Positions 31,990 through 37,876 of a stretch of 37,876 bases of DNA are shown piece after piece; position 1 is the stretch's first letter; every line of letters begins with the position of its first letter. The notes beneath the pieces were generated by a model, which saw only the letters and a list, made by a program, of their open reading frames with translations, made no database searches and was not told the DNA's origin. The stretch covers positions 1 through 37,876 of the forward strand of contig JBIIGI010000020.1 of assembly GCA_044236545.1 (NCBI GenBank), in the 5' to 3' direction. Origin of the DNA: UBA6821 sp044236545. Lineage in GTDB: Bacteria; Verrucomicrobiota; Verrucomicrobiia; Chthoniobacterales; UBA6821. The translations under genes were made by a program, and so were the position numbers.

Positions 31990-33420
31990 TCACGGCGTCT
32001 TTCGGAGGAAAGCGGCCGCAGGAGCCGTCTGGACAAATTGTTCGGCAGCTCCAGGGTTAATGCTCCTCCACTGAGAAACCACCCGGGAAAGAGTAGCGTC
32101 CCGGAGCACGCCGTCTGAAATCTGGGAGCTCCAGTAGGCTGCTGCCTCGGGATCACGCCCAGCCAGCATGCTCCCAAAGGAAGAAAGGGCCGTATTGCGG
32201 TCGGAGACCTTTTGGATTTCCTGAATCCATCGGAGCGCCTCGGAGGGATCGGAGCGGGTCCATGTGGAAGAAATAGCGCCCACCGCGGCATCCCTGTCCC
32301 TGCCGGGCGGGATGGATGCCGCCCAAGCAGCTGCCGATATCGGATCAATAGAGGTCCAGCTGGAGGCGATCGAGGCTGCTCGCTCTGTGAAATACGCCCG
32401 ACCCGATCCAGTCGTCATCCAGGAAGCGGCCGCCTCAGGATCGGAGCCGACATAACTGCCAAGAGCGGCATCCATGGCCCGCCGCTGCACGGGGCCGGGA
32501 TCAAGCCGCGGCCCCGTGAGTGGACCATTGGCCGCGGCTCGAGTCCAGAAAAGGGCGGCTTGAGGATCCTTGCGGACCCATTCCGCAGCGAGCCTGCCCG
32601 CCAGCGGCATCTGGATCTCCTCGGGCCGTCCGGCAAGCCATTCGGCGGCGGCCTGCGGATCCCTCTGGAGCCAGGATCCGAATAGCTGTTGGAGCGTCCT
32701 TTCACGAAGCGGCCCGGGAAGCTTTTCCGCCAAGGCCAGCGCGTCCTTTGAATCCCGATCTGAACTACTGATAATGCCGCTCAAGGCTGAGGAACGGGAT
32801 GCGGAACCCGGTAAAAACTTTAACGACCCCATCGCGGCGGTGTGATTTCTTGCATTCCAGATCGCGTAGACCGTACGGACCGCAATGTCGCGAAGCAGGG
32901 GAGACTGAAGTCTGGATGCCCAGCGCGAGGCGGAATTGGGATCCACCCGCGCCCAGACAGAGACTGTTTCAGTCAGCAGTCTGTTATCGGCACCGCCGAG
33001 CACCGCCTGGTAAGCATGGTTGCAGGCTTGCTCTGGATCAAAGGAAGCCCAACGCAGCATCAGGGTGATCTCCTTTTCATCCGTTTGCGCCCCCGGTGCC
33101 ATCGAGGGGATTAACGAGAGCTCCTTGATCACCTGGTCCAAGCCGAGCATTTCCGGCGACTGTTGCTTCAATGCCGGGAGGGGCGGCCTCCGCGCTACCT
33201 GCGAGAGCGACAGTAGCGACTCCTTCTGATCGTCGGACTTCCACGATCCCCTCTCCGAGCCATCCGCCCCGATGCGTATGGTATGTTGATCCGTGGTTTC
33301 GGATTGTTGGCACACCGAAAAAAAGAGCGCGGCGCAACCAACAACCGGCAGCAATACCGCCGCAAGAATGAGAAAACGGCTTCGGTGCTTTGGGGCTTGA
33401 GGAGCAACTGTTTGAGGCAT
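31990..33420 (-). CDS. Membrane-anchored protein of tandem W/DP helical repeats
   Basis: The 476 residues start with a basic tail and one hydrophobic segment (FLILAAVLLPVVGCAALFF, about 16-34), so it is an anchored or exported protein. From about residue 125 it consists of about ten repeats of 33-40 residues, each with the pattern W-x3-DP-x-AA-x-W followed by a second helix (for example WLQRDPQAAAEW, YVGSDPEAAASW, WTRSDPSEALRW). Such repeat proteins are frequent in verrucomicrobia and planctomycetes and have no assigned function; an alpha-solenoid (SEL1/TPR-like) binding surface is likely. Start 33420 precedes the membrane segment. It converges with mpl, 22 bp apart. Confidence 0.7.
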   Translation of the reverse strand: MPQTVAPQAPKHRSRFLILAAVLLPVVGCAALFFSVCQQSETTDQHTIRIGADGSERGSWKSDDQKESLLSLSQVARRPPLPALKQQSPEMLGLDQVIKELSLIPSMAPGAQTDEKEITLMLRWASFDPEQACNHAYQAVLGGADNRLLTETVSVWARVDPNSASRWASRLQSPLLRDIAVRTVYAIWNARNHTAAMGSLKFLPGSASRSSALSGIISSSDRDSKDALALAEKLPGPLRERTLQQLFGSWLQRDPQAAAEWLAGRPEEIQMPLAGRLAAEWVRKDPQAALFWTRAAANGPLTGPRLDPGPVQRRAMDAALGSYVGSDPEAAASWMTTGSGRAYFTERAASIASSWTSIDPISAAAWAASIPPGRDRDAAVGAISSTWTRSDPSEALRWIQEIQKVSDRNTALSSFGSMLAGRDPEAAAYWSSQISDGVLRDATLSRVVSQWRSINPGAAEQFVQTAPAAAFLRKTP

Positions 33421-33553
33421 CACGGAAACGACTTCAGCTTGAGCGGTCTTGTGGTAACAGCAACCCTTCCCTCCATGCAATTTCACGTTCTCATGCCGTC
33501 CCAAGATCCATTCCATTCCCCAACACGTCCCTCAAGATCGATGGCCTGAACCG

Positions 33554-33615
33554 TTAGGGAAGCGCTGATTAAATCGCATAGAGGCCTTCATGGGATTTCA
33601 TCAGCGCTTTCTTAG
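33554..33615. repeat. 62-bp palindromic MITE-like element
   Basis: The two halves pair around a GGCC centre (33583-33586) over 31 positions with only a few mismatches or wobbles. The outer arms read AGGGAAGCGCTGATTAAATC and, inverted, AAGAAAGCGCTGATGAAATC. A related, longer element lies at 37262-37357. This is the form of a non-autonomous inverted-repeat element or a pair of insertion-sequence ends. It occupies the spacer upstream of the MazG-like gene. Confidence 0.75.
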
Positions 33616-33670
33616 GATATGATTGCCACGCCGCTTCCTTGATTCCACGCTTTTCCCTGCCCCAACTCCC

Positions 33671-34036
33671 ATGAACGACCATGCCAATTCCCTCTCGATT
33701 CCCGAACTTCAGGAGCGCATCCGCGCCTTTCGCGACGAGCGGGACTGGATGCAGTTTCACAACCACAAGGACATGGCCGCCGCGCTTGCGATCGAGGCCT
33801 CGGAGCTCCAGGAGCTCTTTCTCTGGAAGAACAGCGGGGAAGTCGAGGAGGTGGCCGCCACCAGGCAGGAACGTCTCCGCGAGGAGCTTGCCGACGTGGC
33901 TGTCTACCTGCTGGAACTCGCCGACAATCTCGGCATCAACCTCTCCGAGGCCATCCTCTCGAAGCTCGCGAAGAACGCCCTGAAATATCCGGTCGAAAAA
34001 GCCAAGGGGTCCAACGCCAAATACACGGAGCTCTGA
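33671..34036 (+). CDS. MazG-like nucleotide pyrophosphohydrolase
   Basis: These all-alpha NTP pyrophosphohydrolases (MazG/RS21-C6/dCTPase group) hydrolyse non-canonical or excess nucleoside triphosphates in the cytoplasm. The 121 residues match the single-domain size. Metal ligands follow the family pattern: IEASELQELFLW (Glu42, Glu45) and REELADVAVYLLELAD (Glu72, Asp75), then the C-terminal KNALKYPVEKAKG. Start 33671 is chosen because the preceding in-frame codons overlap the palindromic spacer. It precedes the cupin-like gene by 67 bp on the same strand. Confidence 0.85.
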   Translation: MNDHANSLSIPELQERIRAFRDERDWMQFHNHKDMAAALAIEASELQELFLWKNSGEVEEVAATRQERLREELADVAVYLLELADNLGINLSEAILSKLAKNALKYPVEKAKGSNAKYTEL

Positions 34037-34103
34037 GCCGGGGAGTCCCCTTTCCGCGCCCTTTTGTCTTTCCCAGCCCGCGGGCCTGCTGGAAAGTCGG
34101 CTC

Positions 34104-35345
34104 ATGGAAGCCTACTTTGTGGAGCTCGGTCGGAATGTTTATGCGCGATGGAAGGCGGCGAACTTCTCCGCGACCGAATTCCCCGAAATCGCACGCTCCG
34201 CGCTCGAGAAAAACGCCCCCGCCAAGCATGTCGATCTCGACGCGCTGATCTGCGGGTTTCTGCTACAGGATGAGCAGCCCTTTCAGACCTCCTCGGGCTT
34301 CGGACAGCCGGAACTGATCGTTTACGACAACCCCAGATTCTACATCCAGCTGCTCTTCTGGCTCGACGGGACCACCGACATCCATCAGCACGGCTTTTCG
34401 GGGGCTTTCCATGTCATGGAGGGATCCAGCATCCATTCACGGTTCGACTTCGTGAAGGAGCATCCCGTCTCGGCCCATTTCCGTCTCGGGGATCTGGTGC
34501 TGAGGGAAACCCGCCTGCTTGAGACGGGATCCACTGTGCCGATCGCCGCGGGGCGCTCCTGCATCCACTCGCTCTTCCATCTCGACACCCCCTCGGTGAC
34601 GGTCGTCGTGCGCACCCATTCCGATCCCGGCACCGGGCCGCAGTTCACCTACCTCCCCCCGCATGTCGCCCTTGATCCCGTCCATCATGACGCGCTGACC
34701 ATGCGCCGCAAACAACTGCTCGACGTGCTCGAGCGGACAGGCTCTCCGGACTATCCGGGGCTGGTTCTGCGGATGGTCGGCGAACTCGATTTCGAGCGCG
34801 GCTTCTTCATCCTGCAAAACTGCGTCGGCCACCTCAGGAGCCTCGGTGCGTGGGGGAAGGTCTGGAAGGCCTTTGAGCGCCGGCACGGCCGTCTCGCCGC
34901 CCAAGCCGGCGCATCCCTCGAGGAAATCATCCGTCGGGACGCGATCGCGGCACTGCGCGGGACCATCGAGGAGGTGGAGCACCGCTTCTTCCTTGCGCTG
35001 CTGCTCAATGTCACGGACCGGAAGGAGATTCTGGCTTTCGTCGGGCAACGTCATGGCGGCGACCCCATCGGGACAATCCTGCGCTGGGCAGAGGAACTAA
35101 CCCAGCTCACCGAGTCGGGAACGTGGATCCTCGACGCTCGCTTCCCCGGAACTCTGGCATATGACGAGGAGGAGCAGCCGGCCCTCTTCCTGGCGGCCCT
35201 GAGTTTCTTCCTGAAGGGAGGAAAGGCCCCGAAGGAACTTCACGGGATGGCCCCCGGCGAGTTGAAAGACCTGCGCGACGCCTTTGCCGTATCGAGCTGG
35301 CGTGCTCTTCTGGCCCCTACCCCGAAACGGAGGTCATCCTCATGA
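34104..35345 (+). CDS. Cupin-like protein of unknown function
   Basis: The 413 residues have a cupin or cysteine-dioxygenase-like fold in the first half: FYIQLLFWLDGTTDIHQH (His94, His96), FSGAFHVMEGSSIHSRF (Glu106), then a strand-rich stretch and AAGRSCIHSLFHLD (His155), giving a plausible metal site. The second half (about 190-413) is helical and unrelated to any family I can name; it contains EEIIRRDAIAAL and VEHRFFLALLLNVTDRKEI. No signal peptide is seen, so it is cytoplasmic. The gene is followed 4 bp later by the secreted hydrolase. Function is unknown; a metal-dependent enzyme with a helical partner domain is inferred. Confidence 0.6.
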   Translation: MEAYFVELGRNVYARWKAANFSATEFPEIARSALEKNAPAKHVDLDALICGFLLQDEQPFQTSSGFGQPELIVYDNPRFYIQLLFWLDGTTDIHQHGFSGAFHVMEGSSIHSRFDFVKEHPVSAHFRLGDLVLRETRLLETGSTVPIAAGRSCIHSLFHLDTPSVTVVVRTHSDPGTGPQFTYLPPHVALDPVHHDALTMRRKQLLDVLERTGSPDYPGLVLRMVGELDFERGFFILQNCVGHLRSLGAWGKVWKAFERRHGRLAAQAGASLEEIIRRDAIAALRGTIEEVEHRFFLALLLNVTDRKEILAFVGQRHGGDPIGTILRWAEELTQLTESGTWILDARFPGTLAYDEEEQPALFLAALSFFLKGGKAPKELHGMAPGELKDLRDAFAVSSWRALLAPTPKRRSSS

Positions 35346-35349
35346 CGCG

Positions 35350-36381
35350 ATGAGGCCCGGACGCTTGCTCCCGCTCCCCCTGCTGCTGGTCGCCGGACTG
35401 GTCGCCACACCAAGGGCCGTGGCAATCCCAGAGAGGGACTACTCCCGGGCCTACGCGGAGGAAGTGGAGCCTTTTATGTTGTCGGGGGAACGATTCACCT
35501 TCCGGAGCGCGGACGGGAAATACGATCTGAGCGCAATCCGTTTCGTCCATCCACGGCCCAAGGGGATCATCGTGGTGGTCAACGGTCGCTCCGAGTCCTG
35601 GCTCAAGTACGGGGAGCTTTTCCACGATCTCTATCGTGACGGGTACAGCGTCTATTCTTACGATCACCGCGGACAAGGCCTCTCTCCCCATCTCGTTACA
35701 ACGATCCCCCAGCTCGGCCATGTCGACCGCTTCCTGGAATACTCGCGCGATCTGAACGCGTTCATGGAGGGCGTGATCAGGCCGGTCCACCCGGGATCCA
35801 AGGGCCTCTTCCTCATCGCGCACTCCATGGGGGCCGCGGTGGCGGCACAGTACATGGAGACTTACGGCTCCCCCTTCGAGGCCGCCGTCTTTATCGCGCC
35901 CATGTTTGAGATCAACACGAGTCCCTATCCGGAAACTCTCGCCCTGGGGATCGTTGCCGCCCTGAACAAGATCGGCCTCGGCGACCGCTATGCGGTCGGC
36001 GAGCACGATGACGATCCCGCCGCGCCGTTCGAATCCAACAGGGTCACCTCGTCAAGGCCGCGGTGGGAAGCCATGCGGGCTGTCTGGAGGAATCATCCTC
36101 CCGCCGTCATCGGCGGCGCCTCCAATGCCTGGGTCGAGGAAGCCCTGCGCGCGACCGCGGACATCCGCGGGCACCTCGCCGCGATCACCACCCCGTTGCT
36201 CCTCCTCCAGTCGGGGCGTGACCGCCTCGTGATCAATGTTTCCCAGCAACAGGCCGACCGCGTCATGCAAAACTGCCGCCTGATCTCCTTTCCCGAGGCC
36301 AAACACGAGATCCTCATGGAATGCGATCCGATCCGCATGGGGGCACTCGAAGCGATTCGTGCTTTCTTCGGGAGGGATTGA
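35350..36381 (+). CDS. Secreted alpha/beta-hydrolase, lysophospholipase-like
   Basis: The 343 residues have a signal peptide (LLPLPLLLVAGLVATPRAVA). The fold is that of PldB/monoglyceride-lipase-like serine hydrolases: IIVVVNGRSESWLKYGEL (72-90), DHRGQG, the nucleophile elbow IAHSMGAAVA (Ser159), the acid in LQSGRDRLV (Asp in the RDR motif) and the histidine in AKHEILME near the C-terminus. It would act on lipid or ester substrates in the periplasm or outside. The ATG follows the cupin-like gene by 4 bp, so the two are likely co-transcribed. Substrate unknown. Confidence 0.85.
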   Translation: MRPGRLLPLPLLLVAGLVATPRAVAIPERDYSRAYAEEVEPFMLSGERFTFRSADGKYDLSAIRFVHPRPKGIIVVVNGRSESWLKYGELFHDLYRDGYSVYSYDHRGQGLSPHLVTTIPQLGHVDRFLEYSRDLNAFMEGVIRPVHPGSKGLFLIAHSMGAAVAAQYMETYGSPFEAAVFIAPMFEINTSPYPETLALGIVAALNKIGLGDRYAVGEHDDDPAAPFESNRVTSSRPRWEAMRAVWRNHPPAVIGGASNAWVEEALRATADIRGHLAAITTPLLLLQSGRDRLVINVSQQQADRVMQNCRLISFPEAKHEILMECDPIRMGALEAIRAFFGRD

Positions 36382-36413
36382 GAAGCCCTGCCAACCCAGG
36401 CCGCCACAACCTC

Positions 36414-36968
36414 ATGACATCCCACGACTCCCCTACGCCAGCGGAACACAGCCCGCAATTCCCGGACATTTCGGCTCGTCTCTGCGGTGCCTGCGGCATG
36501 TGCTGTGACGGCGTCCTCTTCCACTCCGTCGAGTTGCAGCCCGGAGAGAACCCGCGCCGGCTTTCCGCACTGGGACTGAAGCTCCGGCGCAAGAAGGGGG
36601 TCGAGTTCTTCCTCCAACCCTGCTCCGCTCACCGCGAAGAGAACGGCACCTGCTCCTGCACCATCTATGCAGAGCGTCCGACGCGCTGTCGTCTCTTCAA
36701 CTGCCGCCAGATTCTCTCTGTCGAGAGCGGTAACGCTTCCGAAGCAGGAGCGATGGAAAAGATCCGCAACGCGCGCGCTCAGGTTGCGAGAGTGAACGAA
36801 CTCATCGCCCGACTCGGCGAGAGCAATCCTGCGCGATCACTCGCCCACCGCGTCGCGAATGCACTGACCTTGGCGGAGGGTGCGGAACGAACCGAGCTCC
36901 ATGACGAGCTGGATGCCGCCATGAGGGGACTTGAGGCTTTTCTGGCGAAGGAGTTCCGCATCGCCTGA
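36414..36968 (+). CDS. YkgJ-family cysteine-cluster protein
   Basis: YkgJ/CxxCxxCC proteins are thought to bind zinc or iron. The 184 residues carry CGACGMCC near residue 24, then PCSAHREENGTCSCTIYAERPTRCRLFNCR, which supplies the second cysteine group. The C-terminal half is helical (VNELIARLGESNPARSL). The protein is cytoplasmic. Start 36414 gives MTSHDSP; upstream in-frame sequence belongs to the hydrolase gene. It begins 32 bp after the hydrolase stop. The precise role of this family is not known. Confidence 0.8.
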   Translation: MTSHDSPTPAEHSPQFPDISARLCGACGMCCDGVLFHSVELQPGENPRRLSALGLKLRRKKGVEFFLQPCSAHREENGTCSCTIYAERPTRCRLFNCRQILSVESGNASEAGAMEKIRNARAQVARVNELIARLGESNPARSLAHRVANALTLAEGAERTELHDELDAAMRGLEAFLAKEFRIA

Positions 36969-37057
36969 TTTTTGGAAATGCTCCGGGTGCGGTGTTTAAC
37001 CGGATTCATGCACCCTTCTAGTTTCATCTGGGTAGAGATAGGAACCTGGAAAAAATA

Positions 37058-37102
37058 TGGAACTCATGAACTCATGAAGGGATACAGGGGATAAAGTGGA
37101 TG
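37058..37102 (+). repeat. Composite dispersed A/G-rich repeat
   Basis: TGGAACTCATGAA (37058-37070) matches 29238-29250 with one difference, and AGGGAT-AC-AGGGGATAAA-GT-GGATG (37078-37102) matches the inverted copy at 30542-30566. The surrounding 36969-37449 has no credible gene; it holds this repeat, the palindromic element at 37262-37357 and a short inverted repeat near 37385. Confidence 0.5.
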
Positions 37103-37261
37103 TTCACCACCGTGCCCTTACTCCCGACGACGACCCGATGGGAGGAAGAGTAGAAAATTTTGGGGAGACGTCTGGCATTGGCCCAAGCGCAGAATCTCTT
37201 GGGAAGCTTGATGGATGGGCATGCCGCTTTGCGCGGGAAATTCCCTCACCCCCAAAGGACC

Positions 37262-37357
37262 CGCTGATGAAATCCCACGAATGTCGCAAAGAGTCGTTCA
37301 AGACCAATCAGGGACTCTTCGGAAGCCAACCGGAGAATTCACCAGCGCCTTCCTAAG
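37262..37357. repeat. Second MITE-like inverted-repeat element
   Basis: Outer arms CGCTGATGAAATC (37262-37274) and GAATTCACCAGCG (37335-37347) pair imperfectly, and inner arms AAGAGTC (37289-37295) and GACTCTT (37313-37319) pair perfectly. GCTGATGAAATCCCA-GAA is shared with the inverted strand of 33554-33615, and the right end (AGCGCCTTCCTAAG) resembles that element's AGCGCTTTCTTAGG. It is longer and more decayed than the first copy. Confidence 0.6.
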
Positions 37358-37384
37358 CAACGCTCTTAGATTCTAGCTCTGCAC

Positions 37385-37398
37385 GCAATATGTATTGC
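37385..37398. promoter_or_regulatory. Short dyad upstream of the DUF5069 gene
   Basis: GCAATA-TG-TATTGC is a perfect 6-bp dyad about 52 bp before the start of the DUF5069 gene. It has the form of an operator half-site pair, but no regulator or promoter can be assigned. Confidence 0.25.
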
Positions 37399-37449
37399 AT
37401 GGGGGGATGTGCAACAACAGTGTTTTTGGATTCATAAAGCGCATGGACC

Positions 37450-37818
37450 ATGAACTTGAGACAGCTACAACTATTAGCGCGTGACCTCCGCGACTCCCAA
37501 CCTCGCAGCCCGCGTGAAACGTTGGGCGGATTTGTGTTTGGGGCCAGCATCCTGGACAAGTGCCGAGCCGACCTCCTCGGTATCGGTGGTGACCACCTAT
37601 TCGCCCAATGCGCCTTGGACTCTCACTTCTGGAAATTCACCGGCCTTGATCCTGAGGAGTTCAGGGCCTTCGTCGCCACCGGGGCCGACGACGAGGAGGT
37701 TGGCGAATGGATCGAGCGGAATGCATCGGTTCAAGACCGGGCCGCTGTCCGGGAGTGTAAAAATCTTTCTGTAAATTGGAAGAGCGCGACGTCCTTGAAG
37801 GAGCCCCCTCTGGGGTGA
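37450..37818 (+). CDS. DUF5069 protein with altered C-terminus
   Basis: The 122 residues match the DUF5069 pattern well: RSPRETLGGFVFGASILDKCRADLLG (Arg/Ser-Pro-Arg then Gly-Gly and a D-K-x-R-A helix), then HLFAQCALDSHFWKFTGLD and FRAFVATGADDEEVGEWI. Family members usually continue to about 150 residues with a Trp-Asn end. Here the last 20 residues (from about 103) look unrelated and the last codons lie inside the palindrome at 37802-37869. The domain core is intact and the tail was probably replaced or shortened. Start ATG 37450. Function of the family is unknown. Confidence 0.75.
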   Translation: MNLRQLQLLARDLRDSQPRSPRETLGGFVFGASILDKCRADLLGIGGDHLFAQCALDSHFWKFTGLDPEEFRAFVATGADDEEVGEWIERNASVQDRAAVRECKNLSVNWKSATSLKEPPLG

Positions 37819-37869
37819 CGGAGAGAGGCGAAGCGTAGCGAGCCGAACGCAGTGACCCTAGGGGGGGCT
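37802..37869. repeat. Palindromic element overlapping the 3' end of the DUF5069 gene
   Basis: AGCCCCCTCTGGGGT (37802-37816) and ACCCTAGGGGGGGCT (37855-37869) form a 15-bp stem with two wobble pairs. The loop contains GAGAGGCGAAGCGTAGCGAG and CCGAACGCAGTGA, similar in style to the GAGCGAG-bearing palindromes at the left end. It covers the stop codon of the preceding gene and could both supply its end and serve as an RNA hairpin. Confidence 0.65.
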
Positions 37870-37876
37870 GCCGCCG

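Noticed and set aside
33569..34105. Minus-strand frame over the MazG-like gene
   Set aside because: It runs through the palindromic repeat and opposite a gene with a recognisable metal-binding pattern.

Overview
The window reads as a chromosomal segment of a Gram-negative bacterium. The mix of genes suggests Verrucomicrobiota or a related PVC-group lineage: a DUF5069 protein, a secreted protein made of W/DP-type helical repeats, an MBOAT plus AlgX/SGNH acetylation cluster with a C-terminal module I associate with PVC bacteria, many starts without a clear Shine-Dalgarno sequence, and generally GC-rich coding. This placement is an inference from gene content. No rRNA or other phylogenetic marker was analysed.

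Layout. Bases 1-480 hold the last codons of an IS256-type transposase, a palindromic repeat, a duplicated 3' end of tRNA-Gly and the intact tRNA-Gly(UCC). Bases 538-3182 (minus strand) are a housekeeping group: cvpA-like, gatB and a small membrane protein. Bases 3276-9007 (minus strand) form a six-gene envelope operon: a PEGA-domain protein, a CsgG/FlgT-like protein, a COG3014-like lipoprotein, a YcfL-like protein, LpoB and an L,D-transpeptidase. The LpoB end is visibly more AT-rich than its surroundings. Bases 9135-16802 hold two small exported or membrane proteins and a polysaccharide or peptidoglycan O-acetylation cluster (two SGNH hydrolases, two AlgX/AlgJ-like proteins, one AlgI-like MBOAT). 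A second L,D-transpeptidase follows (16863-17714). Bases 17729-24075 (minus strand) carry smc, bioF-like and a DEAD-box helicase.

Bases 24080-24978 are gene-poor but the most unusual part of the window. They contain an intact tRNA-Ser(GGA), a second copy of its 3' end about 147 bp downstream, and a degenerate tRNA-Ser copy interrupted twice by short hairpin-rich insertions. The insertion in the T-loop is present twice, with compensating changes in one stem. The tRNA-Gly at the left end shows the same arrangement: a 3' end copied about 151 bp away and a hairpin-rich segment starting at the same point of the T-loop. I read this as a tiny, probably non-autonomous element family that targets tRNA T-loops. 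This is the best candidate here for something undescribed.

Bases 24979-37818 are mostly metabolic genes on the plus strand: a short NuoG, a GT87-like membrane protein, an M20 dipeptidase, a CysJ-like diflavin reductase without its flavodoxin domain, Mpl, a MazG-like pyrophosphohydrolase, a cupin-like protein, a secreted serine hydrolase, a YkgJ-type cysteine-cluster protein and DUF5069. One minus-strand repeat protein interrupts them. Intergenic spaces here carry several dispersed palindromic or quasi-repeat elements, one of which runs into the 3' end of the last gene.

The envelope genes make a coherent theme. LpoB and its partners regulate or accompany peptidoglycan synthases, two L,D-transpeptidases crosslink peptidoglycan or attach proteins to it, Mpl recycles peptidoglycan peptides, and the MBOAT/AlgX/SGNH set acetylates an exported glycan, possibly peptidoglycan itself.
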